A stretch of 64,000 nt of DNA from Flaveria trinervia (taxonomy: Eukaryota; Streptophyta; Magnoliopsida; Asterales; Asteraceae): NCBI GenBank assembly GCA_025506515.1, contig JACCIX010000438.1, positions 1-64,000 on the forward strand, read 5' to 3'. Below the pieces are notes generated by a model. It did no database searches. It was not told the origin of the DNA and saw nothing but the letters and a program-made list of their open reading frames with translations. Positions 48,028 to 60,092 of the stretch are shown here, piece by piece (within the stretch, counting starts at the first letter, position 1; each line of letters starts with the position of its first letter). A program made the translations under genes and the position numbers.

Positions 48028-50724
48028 TCAGTTAGTTTTGGAGACCCAAACCTTTTTCGTTTTGGGCCTGTTCTCATCAACAGATGGTAAACTAACAGGT
48101 TTGATGGAAACAACAGCCTGAGAGGAAGAAGATGGTGAAGAAGAGTAATCCTTTGGCTTGGACCTCCTTTTCTGTGGTTTCAACATAGGAACATCTAATT
48201 GGTTAACTCTTCCCAATAGATGTTGAACCATCATAACCAGCTGTGTCTGATTTTGTGATAAAGCTTTTAGCTCATCAGACACATTGGCATTGGAGTTTGA
48301 TAAGTTCCTATGTTGCACCTTCTTCTTTTGAGCAATCTCAGCTGTTACCTGTTTAACCCCTTCCTTTTTGGATTTCTTTAAGGACTTAAGGGTTACACGA
48401 TTTGATGTTGCTGATACAAATGTGGTCTCAAACTCAGTTTTCATTTTAACCATTTTCTCTTTAATTTCATCTTTATGTTTGAGTTTGGCTCCTCTTTTGT
48501 ACCAACAATCATCTGTAAGATGATTGAACAAGCCACATACTTCACATGGTTTCTTCTTCATCTTATGTTGATCATCAACTAAAGAGGATGAAACTACTGA
48601 AGACTTGCTCTTCAGTGCTTTGAAAGCATTGTTTGCTTTCGTGACTTCCTCTTTAATAGTCTTCAAACTCTTTCTACTGACAGTTTTCTTCTTTTCAGTA
48701 CTGACAGTAGTTGGAGTTTGAACTTCAGGTGTTAAATCTTGCTCTCCAGTCCTTTCAGGACTTTCAGAATTAACTCCTGAGTTGATCAACTCTTTGATCA
48801 TGTGAGTGTCAGCAGTGGAACCATCAACATCAGCTGATAGGTTCTGAGAGGGCTTAGTGCTGACTTCTACTTCTGATGGTGCTGTATCAGAAAGTAGATC
48901 ACATGATGAAATGGATTGGTTATTGCTCTCACCATCAGATTCTACCTCTGCTCTGGGAGTAAAATCTGTAGGTGGAGCAGTGTGATTATAACCAATGCCA
49001 AACTTCACATTGGAAACAGATTGCTTACTAAGAAGCATTTCAAATTCAGCTTTGCTTTTGGAAATTATTTGTTCTAGCTCAATGTTCTTGTTGATTAAAG
49101 CTACATTTGCTTCTCTAATAGATGCAAATGCGGCTATGCATGATTCAGAACATAGTTTGGCTTTTGCCTCAGAGGATACCTGTGATACCTTTGGTGTAGA
49201 GGCATTAGAGGATGAAGTATTAGCAGAATCCAAAGCCATAAGAGCTAGATTTCCAAAGGGACTGTCACCACCATGTTGACCAGCACCAGTGAACAGTTGT
49301 TCATGACCAGACAAATCATCTGGTAAACTGCTCCAGTCAACAACTCCTGGGGTGAAAAAGTTGTGTTGTTGAGGTTGAATTTGTTGACGAGATTAGGAAG
49401 GTTGAGGTTCAGGCAATGCAGGTGATTGTTGTGAAATGGGAGCTTGAACTGGATTAGACTGAGGCAAGTAATAGCGGGGAACAGGATATGACATTGGACC
49501 CTGGGGGACAAAGTATGCAGGAGATCTAGGGTGTGAATGATGACCAGAACCAGCAGGATGTTTCCCTCTGTTTTGTGGACTAGTACTAGGAAAAGTCACA
49601 AAGGGTGCAGAAGAGTTAGATCCAGTTGATCTACACTCTCTTGCAAAGTGTCCCAGCCTTTGGCATTTGTGACACCTCAACTTACTCTTGTCAAAACCAA
49701 CTTTGGTTTTGCCAAAGAGTCCAGGAAATTTCATGCTAGTTCTCTTGTAGAACTTCTGAGATCTGATATTAATCAATGCCATTTGGCTCAAAATATCCAT
49801 CTCTTCTAGATCATCATCAGCTATTCCTTTCAAATCATCCATGATGAAGCATAGATTGTCACTATTACTGCCAGAATGACTCTCAATACCAACAAATGCA
49901 TGATCACAACTATTTGAAGAGAAATCAATATGCTCATCATAATTGCTTTCAGATGCAGCATATTCTGACTCATGACCAACCAAGGCAGTATTCCCTGGTA
50001 CAAAGTCATCAGTGAGCTTTCCTGATGAGGACAGTTTCCTTTTCTGCTCTATCTCTCTTTCGAATGTAAGCAGTTTCCTATGAAGTTGGGTGAGAGATAG
50101 GCTATCCAGATTTGCACTGGAGCATAGGACAATAGTGTATATGTCCCATCTCTCAGGCAGTGATCTGAGGAACCTGTTATTCATCTGGCTGTTGGTGTAT
50201 TCCTGTTTCACCATTTTCAGCTCAGAGATCAAGCAGGAAAAACGCTCAAACTGTTGAGTCAGTGTCTCACCCTTTCTATGAGAGAATGTCTCATATTGTT
50301 GGGCAAGGATTTCTCTATTGTTTGCTAAGACCTCATCTGTGCCACCGAATTGTTCCTTCAGGGCATTCCAGAGATCATGAGCAGTTTCATGATGCATAAG
50401 CCCTCAATAGATTTCATTAGGCAGTGCAATGGCCAGAATTCCATGGGCTTTAGCATCAATCTCAAACAGTTTCCGATCTTCATCAGAGTATTGTTCCTTC
50501 TTCTTCGGAACCATTTGATTGGTTTCCGGATTGTTCACCATAGGCTTATGTGGTCCATGTACCACAGATGTCCAACAACCTGAACTGTTAACAGACAGGT
50601 GATGAAGCATTCTTCGCTGCCATATGTTATACTCGGTCCTAACCAGCATCGGGGGCTTGGTTGAGGAACTGGTATTGTGAGGATCATTAGAAGGAGTAGT
50701 CATCTCAGATTCAATCAAATTCAA
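48028..50724 (-). pseudogene. B2 gag, nearly intact, two zinc knuckles
   Basis: One frame of about 899 codons from ATG 50724 to the stop after VSKTN at 48028, interrupted only by TGA at 50404-50406 (TCA in B1) and TAA at 49393-49395. Domains in order: an N-terminal region with WQRRMLHHL, a UBN2-type capsid (HETAHDLWNALKEQFGGTD, 50330-50390), the first CCHC CHKCQRLGHFAREC (about 49640-49680), and a Pro/Gln/Ser-rich spacer. A short coiled coil follows (49040-49130), then the second CCHC CEVCGLFNHLTDDC (about 48505-48546), a Lys-rich tail and a leucine-containing helix. The length exceeds typical copia gags. It would be the structural and RNA-binding protein. Confidence 0.88.
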
Positions 50725-50910
50725 TTAAGCTATAACATTTAGAACAAAAACACAACAACCAATTGAACCAAGAGAGATCTCAAAATAAATGAACGAAAGC
50801 GTCAGAAATTCAATAATCTATAACCAGTTCTGCAAATATGCTAATTCAATCAAACATAGATATCAATTAGCAGTTTCAATGATCAATTGTTAGATCGATC
50901 AATGATTAAC

Positions 50911-50923
50911 CGCTCTGATACCA
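50911..50923 (-). other. Primer-binding site of B2
   Basis: Minus strand TGGTATCAGAGCG, 2 nt after the LTR end. The leader between it and gag (50725-50910) has no coding signal. Confidence 0.92.
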
Positions 50924-50925
50924 CT

Positions 50926-51656
50926 TGTTAAGATCAGTGATCTACGTTTGATTGATTAGATAGTATAGCAGCGGAATTCTAACAATGAATTAGCCAATTC
51001 ACAAGAACAAGAGATATTCAATGTAAGAACAAAAACGGTATAGACAGAGAGAATTCTGCAAATATATTTCATTCAATATTCGCTTTCGTGGTAACGGAAT
51101 GTCACAATTACAATTAGGTCAACACCTCTTATATAAGAGATGTGACGTCTGCTGATGTCACTTGATGTGACATCTAACAGAATTTATCACAAACTACTGA
51201 TAGTTAATACAACTACTGAAGATGTCAAACAGCTGACATCTTCTTACAAAAATGCTAAGTGTTAACTATTATTACAACTACTGAAAAGAAACTACTGAAA
51301 CTATACCAACTGAAGAACATACTATTCAGTTGTTTTACAAATACTGAAACAAAGAAAACTACTGAAAGGTAAACCATCACAACTACTGAAGAAGACCTCT
51401 TCAGCTGTTGTGACAACGTCTGATACTTTGGTCTTCAGCACTTGTGTCTTCAGACTTTGTCTTCTTCTTGTTCTTCAGCACTGTGTCTTCAGACTTGTCT
51501 TCAGCACTTGTGTCTTCAGACTTTGTCTTCAGCACTTGTGTCTTCAGACTTTGTAATCAGTGTTGTCTTCAGCTGTTGTGGTCTTCAGTAGTGTTGTGAC
51601 GTGTGTGGGACTTAAAGGTTTTTCTGATCCGGCTCATTGGTTCTTTTGGTCCAAAA
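50926..51656 (-). repeat. B2 5' LTR (731 bp)
   Basis: Plus-strand edges TGTTAAGATCAGTG and GGTCCAAAA; the outer terminal CA has become AA. It carries four copies of the 28-bp CTTCAG repeat, a TATATA box near 51130-51140 and the adjacent ACGTC motif. Followed by the duplication CATGC (51657-51661). Confidence 0.9.
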
Positions 51657-52174
51657 CATGCTCTAGATTATAACTCTTAAACATACATCAATATCAAAGG
51701 AAAGAGTGAGGATTTGGCTGATCCAGGGTGTCTCATAGGATTAAAAAGAAAAAACATTCCACAGAATACATTGGCCAAGTGAAGAAGATTGTAGATGAAG
51801 TGATCTCACTGGTCTTTATAGTATCACCCTGGTAAATCCTAGATGACTTCAAGAAAGCCTATAAAGCTAACCTGACCCCACAGAAGATGATGGAAAATAA
51901 AATGGTGAAAAAGGGGTTAGTATATAAGAGGCTTGAGGAAGTCAGAAAGAATGAGCTCCAGTTGTTCGTAGAGGGTAATCACCCTGATGAATTTGCTTAT
52001 AGAGTAATAACAACTGTGGAACTCAAAAATGGGCAACAAGTCAAGTACCTATCTGAATATTATGGCCCAGAATCACTTTTTGAAGGAGGAGCTGAAGAAC
52101 TTACCATGGAGGAACAGATAACCTTCCTTGAGGCCTATACAAGGGAGTCATACAGACTCATTGTTGGGAAGTAG
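51657..52174 (+). pseudogene. B1 post-pol gene, C-terminal part
   Basis: Continues the gene cut at 31796. An open stretch from 51887 to 52174 encodes MVKKGLVYKRLEEVRKNELQ, HPDEFAYRVITTVELKNGQQ and a final EQITFLEAYTRESYRLIVGK before the stop. Soluble, mixed-charge sequence without a membrane helix. The block is conserved in B2 (32889-33104), the best evidence that this part was under coding constraint. The following 205 bp up to the polypurine tract are non-coding. Confidence 0.8.
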
Positions 52175-52393
52175 ATCTCATGGATGGGGTAACAGCTCTG
52201 TGTCCAGTTCCCCAAGACAGAGTTCCCATTCATCCTTTGCCAAACAGATCATTGAGACTTCTTCCCAGGCCTGTGCTTACAAGGGTCACTTCTGAGCTGA
52301 TCTAGAAGACAAAAAGACCAATCTCTCTGTCATAATAAGTGGGACATCTTCAATAAGTTTAGAGGTTTTGGCTGCATTGGTTCAGGGGGAGTT

Positions 52394-53285
52394 TGTTGGA
52401 CCCAAAGAACCAATGAGCAAGACCAGAAAAACCTCTAAGTCCTACAGACATCACAACAACTGCTGAAGACTTGATCAGCTATTGTAACAAAGTCTGAAGA
52501 CTTCAACAGCTGAAGACTAAAGTACTAAAGACTTCAACAGCTAAAGACCAGAGTCTGAAGATCAACAGCTCAAGACTAAAGTACTGAAGACTTCAACAGC
52601 TGAAGACTAAGTACTGAAGACTCAACAGCTGAAGACCAAAGTATGAAGATCAACAGCTGAGGAACAAAGTACTGAAGATCAACAGTTGAAGTACAAAGAC
52701 TGAAGACATTAGCTGATGACAACAGCTGAAGTTCAAGTACAAGTACTGAAGCCTTCAGAGTTTGTTACAACAGCTGAAGAAGCATTCTTCAGTTGTTGTG
52801 ATGGTTTCCTTTCAGTAGTTTTCTTTTTGTTTCAGTATTGTAAAACGACTGAAGAGCATGTTCTTCAGTCGTTGTAGTTTCAGTAGTTTCTTTTCAGTAG
52901 TTGTAGTGATAGTTAACACTTAGTATTTTTGTAAGAAGATGTCAGCTATTTTGACATCTTCAGTAGTTGTGTTAACTCTCAGTAGTTTGAATAATTTTCT
53001 TAGATGTCACTATCAAGTGACATCAGCAGACGTCACATCTCCTATATAAGCAATGTTCCACCACGACATTCCTATATAAGAGATGATTGACCTGATTGTA
53101 AGTGTGACATTTTGCCACCACGAAAGCGCGTATTGAATGAAAATCTTTGATTTGCAGAATTCTTTCTATAATCATTTGTTCTTACTTTGAATATCAACTG
53201 TATTCTTGTGAATTGTCTAAATTCATTGTTTGATTTCCGCTGCAATACTCTATAATCAATCAAACATAGATCACTGATCCTAACA
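52394..53285 (+). repeat. B1 3' LTR (892 bp)
   Basis: Starts TGTTGGACCC after GGTTCAGGGGGAGTT (52379-52393) and ends GATCCTAACA, followed by AATTC. It contains a CTGAAGACTTCAACAGCTG-type array (about 52445-52790), more diverged and longer than in B2, and the CAGTAGTT words also found in the pre-ORF spacer. Confidence 0.92.
53029..53049 (+). promoter_or_regulatory. LTR core promoter: ACGTCA motif and TATATAA
   Basis: GACGTCAC at 53029-53036, a bZIP-type core, lies 6 bp before TATATAA at 53043-53049. The pair is kept in both B2 LTRs. A second TATATAAG lies about 30 bp downstream. Promoter role inferred. Confidence 0.5.
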
Positions 53286-53290
53286 AATTC

Positions 53291-54343
53291 TCGCTTAGGG
53301 GCTTTACAACCATATAATGATACTTCAAATGTAGAAGTAAATAATGGAGGTGGTGATAGTGATCAGGTTTTTCATGATGCTGATACCCACTCCATAGATG
53401 ACAACATCAATCATGTCACACACTCTTGATAACCAATCCAAGGCTCTGCAAAGACTTTGAGAAGCTTATGAAGGACAGATTTGAAATGCGTGCTATGGGA
53501 GAACTCAATTTCTTTCCCAGAATTCAAGTGAAGCAAGTTGAAAATGGCATCTTCATTAGTCGGTCAAAGTATGTTCAAGACATACTCAACAGATTCAACA
53601 TGACTGATTGTAAGATTGCTAAGACACCCATAGCAAGAAACCACTCCCTTGGACCTGATCTTGAGGGGGAGTGTGTGGATCAACACCTTTACAAGGCTAT
53701 GATTGGGTCTCTTATGTATCTTACAGCTAGTATGCCTGATATCATTTTTGCTACATGTATTTGTGCAAGATATCAAGCCAGCCCTAAGATGTCTCACCTT
53801 ATCACCGTCAAAAGGATTCTAAGATACCTTAAAGGTGCTTCAACACTTGGTGTCTCGTACCATAAGAATTCTGACTTCAACTAGTATGCTTATACAACTA
53901 GTTATTATAGTGGTTGCAACATGACTGCAAAGTCTACATCTGGGGGATGACAATTTCTTGGTGGAAGGGTTGTCTCATGGCAATGCAAGAAACAATCTTC
54001 TGTCTCTGCATCAATTGCTAAAGCTAAAAATATAGCTGCTGCAAGCTGTAGTGCTCAAGTACTTTGGATTCAGAATCAGATGCTTCACTATGGATTAAAC
54101 TTTAAGGAGACTCCGATTCACATAGACAACAACAATTCTATCTCTATAATAGAGAATCTTGTACAGCACTGAAGGACGAAACACATCAACATCAGGTATA
54201 ATTTAATTAGAGAAAATTTTAAAAAGGGATTAATTAAACTAGTTAAAGTTCACACAAATGAACAATATGCTGATCTGTTTACAAAGGCTTTTGATGAACA
54301 CAGATTTAAATATCTTATATTAGCTATTGGGATGATAAACTTT
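53291..54343 (+). pseudogene. A2 pol, second half: deleted RT and RNase H
   Basis: Resumes at the linker sequence matching A1 about 540-655, then jumps at about 53427 to sequence matching A1 from about 1495. Roughly 840 bp of RT are thus missing, including all blocks up to YVDD. The remaining open stretch (53426-53884) has FEMRAMGELNFF, MIGSLMYLTASMPDI and MSHLITVKRILRYLKG. RNase H follows with several stops (53884, 53949, 54171), SYYSG in place of an acidic site and KHINIRYNLIRENF. Ends near 54343. Confidence 0.87.
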
Positions 54344-55011
54344 GAGTAGGTTTTTCTTAACACTAGTTCTTATTATTACTTAAAATCTGTGTATCCTAAG
54401 TTATTATTACCTTAAAACATTTTGAAGACTTTCCTTAGAATTCTAAAAAAAATTGATCCTTCAGAAGATATGTTTTTACTTTTGAAAGAAACTTATGCCT
54501 TCAAAACAAATAACTAAGTAAATTTCCTTTGGAAGTAATTTTTAAAATATCTTTCAAAGCTTAACACTTGTTCATACACTTATATTTTTCAAGGACCATT
54601 TTCTTCCGAAGCAAATTAACTCTTGGAAGCTTTGTTCTTCTAAACAAAGCATCCAAGTTTTAATTCTCATTCGAAGAAAATTTTTCATAACTCTTAGGAA
54701 AATCTTCCGAAGTCATTTAGCTTCGAAAGCTTTTTCATTAAAAAACAACCCAAGATAATTACCTTCAGAAGCTTTTTGACTTCCTAGAAAACTACTTTTT
54801 GAACAAAAGTAACTACTTTTTTAGAGGTATGACCGACATCTGGATTTCAAAGTTTATCCTCTTTCATTTACTTTGTCTTAAATCCTTTTCACATATAAAC
54901 CCAACGGTTCCCCCTCTTTCTATCATCTTCATCTCTCCTCCAAACCTAAACCCCAAATTTCTCTTTGAAATTACTTTCGTTCATCTTTCTTCATCAATAA
55001 GCTTTCTCAAT
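54344..55011 (+). promoter_or_regulatory. A2 spacer with palindromes and internal TATA box
   Basis: Homologous to 2404-3090. It retains CTTCCGAAG words (about 54604, 54706) among decayed ones, TATAAA at 54894-54899 in ACATATAAACCC, and a CT-rich leader to the ATG at 55012 (118 bp). No coding signal. Confidence 0.6.
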
Positions 55012-57905
55012 ATGGCAACCTTAATAGAAATGAACCAAATTTCACCATGTAGTTACACAGGAAACACAACCAAGTTGCTCTGCTACACTCTAAGAAAGAT
55101 CCACATTTCTCAGAGGTTTTCCATTTCTTAGCTCTAGCTAACTACTTCACCTCCCTTACCATTGATCCTACTCTATATGAGAATCATCTGCTTGAATTTC
55201 AAAAGACCTGTCAATAGGTCGTAATAGATGGGGAGAAGGCACTGTTCGCCACAGTGTAGGGGAGAACAGTCTTCATCACTTTGGCCATCATCAACACTCT
55301 TCTTCAGCTGGATGATGAAGAAGGTGAGGTGTTCTTCCCCAATGAAGCTGTTAATCACTCCTTTGAGCAGATTGGGTATGAAGGAGATTTCTCTATAAAG
55401 ACCTTCAGGAAAGGGAAGGTCTCATCCCAATGGAAATTCTTGCTCCATGTGGTTATCCATAGCTTGTCAAACAAGCATGGAGGATGTGACCAGATTCTTG
55501 AAGATCTCTCCTTCATTGTCCATGGAATGATTAAGGGAGTCAAGTTCAGGTAATCTTAGTTTGTTTATAAAATTTTTCTTGCAAACTTGGACTCCTTAGA
55601 ATACTACATGTTCGCTAGATATATTCAATACATTCTTAAATATGAACTAGGCTCACTGTTAAGGAAAATAGGTAATATTCTTAACTGGACAGATGAAACC
55701 CGACATCTTTAAAATCTTGAGAAAGTCCATTGTTGGCTTCTCTAGGGTAGAAACAGCCCTTGTCCCAAAAATGTTAGAGCTTATTGCTCAAGGTGACAAC
55801 CTAGCAGCACCAGCTAGTGTTGAACCCACACCTTCTACATCCCAATCAATACAACAACCACAAATACCCTCACCTACCAAAGAAAACATAAACAAACCCC
55901 TACTTAGACTATGTAGTCTATGCAAGCCCCTATATACTTACCCATACAGGTAGAAGTGGAAACTGGAGCTCCCATTTCTCTTGAGGAGCAGACCACTCCC
56001 ATTACTTCAAAGATTAGTGCTGAGGTTTCTCATGCTCAACCTGATGAACTTACAAGCCCAAATGCCTTAAGCCTTCACTCTGACTCTAAAACCCTAAGTG
56101 AACAACCTTTAGGGGACAGTTACCATCCCCAGCCTCTAGATTTAAACCAACCCATTCCTAACCTTGACTTCTATACTGATGATGATTTTGGTTTCAATGA
56201 GTACCATGATTCTCTCTTCTTTTCCACTACTCAAAGAGAGATGAGTGCTCCTGAGTCTCCTATATCTAGCCCACATTAGTCACCCATTACTGAGTTGAGT
56301 TGGACACTTGAGAACCTGTTCAGGATGTCCATATAGAAGAGGTTCTCACTTCTGCAAGTGATTCCATCATTAAGACCTCAACCATGGCAACTCAGCCCAT
56401 TAACACCTCAATTAAAGTTGTCAGTGAGCAGAGGTAATCCAGCAGCCAAGAACCTGAAGCTAGTGATAAGAGAGAGGACTCTAGTCCAATCATCTCATCC
56501 CCAATGATTCTTCTAATGATGATGAGAGAATCTGAGGCCAAAGGTGCAAAAACTATCACAAACATGCACCTATTTAGTCTCCAAGGTTAGTCATCTTGAA
56601 TCTCAAGTGACTACCTTGCAATACAAGGTCAATGGTCAGCAACTTCAGATTTCTTATCTAAGGGAAAGACTAGGTGGGAGACCTTTAAGAGGAGCTCAAC
56701 CAGGAACACAAGAACTTATGAGTGTGATTGACCTAACTCCATGCTCACCTATGTAAGAGGGTGATGCTACCAAAAAGGGGGAACAAGTCATTACAGTTTC
56801 AGAACCTGGAGTTCATCAGAAAGTATGGACATTGAGGACTCACCATCCTCACTTGCAATTGTGCATACTCAGTAACTTCCTTAAGTTCACATTGATGTCG
56901 ACTCCATAGACTCCTACATACAGAGTCTGTTTGAGGAAGGAATACCAAGGGTTATGTCATCTCCACCAACTTGAAATCACATTATTAGGTGGAGGTATGA
57001 TGAAAGCATAAGAGCCCTCATCATTCTTAGAGTTCAAGGGCAGTAAGAGGTCTTCAATTTTGAGACCTTGAACTTGTATGAAAGTCTAGATCTAGTCAAC
57101 ATGCCACTTGTCAATCATAGCCAATCAAGACAAGCTGACATGCAAGCTCAAAGAATCCAAGATAGCATCACTGCAAAGTTCAAGTTTAGAAAAAGACATA
57201 GGCAATCAGGCAATGCCATCAGTCAACTGGATGTTAAGGCAGACCCTAAGATTAGTTTCATAAAGGAAACCTTGACTGAAGGCCTAGTGGCAGAACCTGA
57301 GAGCCCTGTCTTATCATCATCATCTGTTGCCGGTGAAGGTGCATCTCAACCTCTCTCTAGCCAGAGCTTGGAAGCTACACCAAGCAATGAAGGCAAAAGC
57401 TCTCTCCACTCTGAGTCACAAAGGTCTATGAGTGACAAAGGGAAAAGAATGATGACTTTTGAGGAGATTGAGGAGGAGGAGAGAGGGAGAGGAAAAGGAA
57501 GCTAAGAGGAGAAAGTTCCACTACTGGGTCTGCAAGACTCATAGAAATTGCTATCAGGACTGCCCCCAGGCCAAACACTTAGGATGATGAATTGAGGGCA
57601 GTCAGGATCAATTACTTGCTGACCAGTAACTATGACATTGATAATGTCATTTCTCTCCTCTTAGAGGAATTAAATGAATTGTTTGACATGGAAGTGTCAA
57701 AAGAGAGGAAGGAGGCAGAAGTGCAGAGCTACTGGTACAAATCAAAGAAAAAGATGAAAGAAAAGATTGTACACGCATGTGCCTACTCTCTCTCTCTAGT
57801 TCAATAAAGTCCTGCACATGAGGACGTGGTTCAACAAGAACCTCAAGTAGACAGACAAGAAGATAGGATCAAAATGATCAACTACCTCAGTGCCATAGGC
57901 CTCTA
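55012..57905 (+). pseudogene. A2 post-pol gene, truncated by G3
   Basis: As in A1, the ATG (55012) is one frame off the conserved module, which runs to about 55555 with LDDEEGEVFFP, FRKGKVSSQWKFLLHVVIHSLSNKHGG and EDLSFIVHGM. A Pro/Ser-rich region follows (55800-56280), then a short coiled coil (56544-56720; LESQVTTLQYKVNGQQLQISYLRE) that is better preserved than in A1. A basic/acidic stretch to 57505 ends in EEIEEEERGRGKGS. G3 interrupts the gene at 57905 after CTCTA, so the C-terminal quarter is missing. Stops and 1-nt shifts throughout. Confidence 0.75.
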
Positions 57906-60090
57906 TGTAACACCCTACCATTTTTTAGTTATTAAAGGAAGAATAAAGTGAAGGAAAAGAATGAAAAGATATATTTCTTAAGTTAAGGGGTAAAAATTGT
58001 AAAAAGAACAAAAGTCTTCCAAATTTGGTGATAAAGGTGGCATAGCCACCATCACCCTCTCTTCACACATATCTTCGGATATTTTTAGAGAGAGAAAGAA
58101 AGAGAGCAAAAACTCTCGGTTGTTGAAGAGGAGAAGAAAAAGATTGAATTCACGGTAAGAATTCTTGGTTTTGTGATGTTCTTAACTGACATTAGCCTCG
58201 GATATATGTTTATGTATGTTTATATGTGTTTGGGTGTGTTTTTTGGTGGGTTTCTAAGTGATTGAACTCAATTGCAAATGGGTTTGGAAGATGTCATACC
58301 TAAGAGGCTGCAAAGGTGAGTTCTAGAACCCCCTTTTTACTTGTTTTTAACTTCTTTGGGGCTGGAAATGCATGTATGAACTCTTACAAGAGTTGGGTTT
58401 TATACCCGTATGTGTTTATATGTGTGTTTGATTTTGGGCTATGTATGTGTTTGATGATGTTATCGTTGTGTTTCTAAGGCTTAGAATGTATTATTTAAGC
58501 TTAGAATAGGTTAGTTGATGTTTAGGGACTAAATTATGATGTTTTGTATGATTTAGAATGCTCATATTCCTAAACAGTGGCCTATGCGCCCAACTGAAAA
58601 TAAATGCCCAAATGTCCCATGCGCCTAGAACGTCATGCGCGCGAATAGTACTCATGCGCCTAGAAATAGGCTGAATTGACTAAGTGTTTATACACCCAGA
58701 TAGCTCATGTGCTTGCTTAGTGCCCACGCGCCTAGAATTGCCTAAAATAGACTAAGTGTTGCCCATGCACCTAAGTGTTCCTCATGTGCCTCAAAGGCCA
58801 TGTGTCCCAATAGTGCTAATGCACCTGGATTTTGCCCATGTGCCTAAGTGTTCCCCATGCACCTGAAAGGCCACGCGGCTGCATAGTGTCCATGCACCTA
58901 AAGACTTAGAATATTTTTTGATTTTTGGGGGAATAGTGATATGTAGGCTTTGACTTTTTGAAGTCATAGATGATGTGATAGGCGATGTAAGTTGACTTTT
59001 TGAAGTTATAGATGATGTGATGGGCGATGTATGATGATGTATGATTGATGCTTATGCATGATGATGTTTGTTATATAGTATAATGGTGCCCTGTATGGCG
59101 ATGTTTGTAAGTTCATGTTGATGTTCCGTATTATCTATGTTTATCTTTCCCATGGCTTTACGTGATAAAGTATTATGTAAAGTAAACCGGAAGATAATGA
59201 AAAGAGGAACATAATGATAGAATGCATTCATTAATGAAAGACAAAGTGAAGAAAGGCTTGCAAGCAAAATGTACGGAAGTGCACGACTCTAAAATGTCAT
59301 AAGCTCAACTGTGTGTGGTGTAGCTAACCCTTAAGAAAACATGTAGGGGTCTAGTCTTTGTGACTGACCAGTGATATAGTACATGGTTTATAGTGACTAC
59401 GCATACTGGTGCTGGTGCAAGGCTATGTGCATTATGGAAGTCATTTAGGATCTTTGGCCCAGTACCCGCTTTGTGCATACGTTTCAGGTGTAGTATATAG
59501 TTGGGATCTTTGTCGCTTGCCCCGGTGCTAGTGCCAGGCTATGTGCGGTATGGAAGTCATTTATGATCTTCCGCCCAGTACCCGTTTTGTGCATACGTTT
59601 GGGGTATAGCTGATGACACTGATCCGGAAAGAGATAAAGAGATAAAGAAATAAAATGATGAACAGGAAAGGAAGATAATAATGTTATTATCCACGTACGA
59701 TATGTGATCATGTACGCAAATATAGTATGAATTGAAAGAAAGTAAAGAATGGTTTCAGTGATGGTAAAATATGTTTTATTTTAGAACTAGAACTCTGTCA
59801 GCAACGCTGACTTTTTTGTTTTTCCAGTTGGCAGGTAAAGGTTGCTGAGGATGGCACAGGGTGGCTAATTGGCTCGTTTTGGATGGCATCCATTTTTATA
59901 ATGTTTTTATGATGTAATGCAATAAGTATTTTGTAATTTGATAAAAATGTATTATTTTGAAAAAGCTATTATAATGGAATGATATGGATGTTTAAATGTT
60001 TCCACTGCATGTTTTTAGTAAGTTAATACAAATATATGTTTATGTGTGATGATTGACCAGCTGTGACTGTCCTGGGGCTAGGGCCTTACA
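57906..60090 (+). repeat. G3 5' LTR (Ty3/gypsy, 2185 bp)
   Basis: Starts TGTAACACCC after CTCTA (57901-57905), ends GGGCCTTACA, and is followed at once by the PBS. Full-length relative of the G1 and G2 LTRs in opposite orientation. It contains the CATGCGCCTA array at 58570-58910 and a duplicated segment (about 59390-59470 and 59505-59600; CCCAGTACCCG, TTTGTGCATACGTTT). No gene. Confidence 0.92.
58570..58910. repeat. CATGCGCCTA-type array in the G3 LTR
   Basis: About 15 degenerate copies of CATGCGCCTA/CATGCACCTA with spacers of 15-25 bp. It is the inverse of the G1 array at 12385-12725 and sits at the same LTR position. Confidence 0.75.
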
Positions 60091-60092
60091 AG

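Larger units (their letters stand above)
31797..51656 (-). mobile_element. B2: near-complete family-B element inserted in B1
   Basis: Minus-strand Sirevirus-like element with both LTRs (3' LTR 31797-32602, 5' LTR 50926-51656), PBS, gag, pol, spacer with TATA box, post-pol gene and polypurine tract. Flanked by CATGC at 31792-31796 and 51657-51661, and the B1 post-pol frame resumes after it. Element C interrupts its post-pol gene. Without C it is about 12.1 kb. It is the best-preserved element here. Confidence 0.92.
21798..53285 (+). mobile_element. B1: Sirevirus-like family-B element with aberrant 5' end
   Basis: Inserted in A2 with the 5-bp duplication AATTC (21793-21797 and 53286-53290). 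On the plus strand it carries PBS, gag, pol, spacer, TATA box, post-pol gene, polypurine tract (52379-52393) and a 3' LTR (52394-53285). It is split by B2 (31797-51656, duplication CATGC). Instead of a 5' LTR it starts with about 125 bp that are the reverse complement of the LTR's own 3' end. Confidence 0.9.
18691..57905 (+). mobile_element. A2: Sirevirus-like element, host of the nested insertions
   Basis: Family-A element in two pieces, 18691-21797 and 53286-57905, rejoined by the AATTC duplication that flanks B1 (21793-21797 and 53286-53290). Piece one carries gag, protease and integrase. Piece two carries partial RT, RNase H, the spacer with TATA box and the post-pol gene. Its 5' LTR and gag start are lost at the junction with G2. 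Its 3' end is interrupted by G3 at 57906. Confidence 0.87.
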
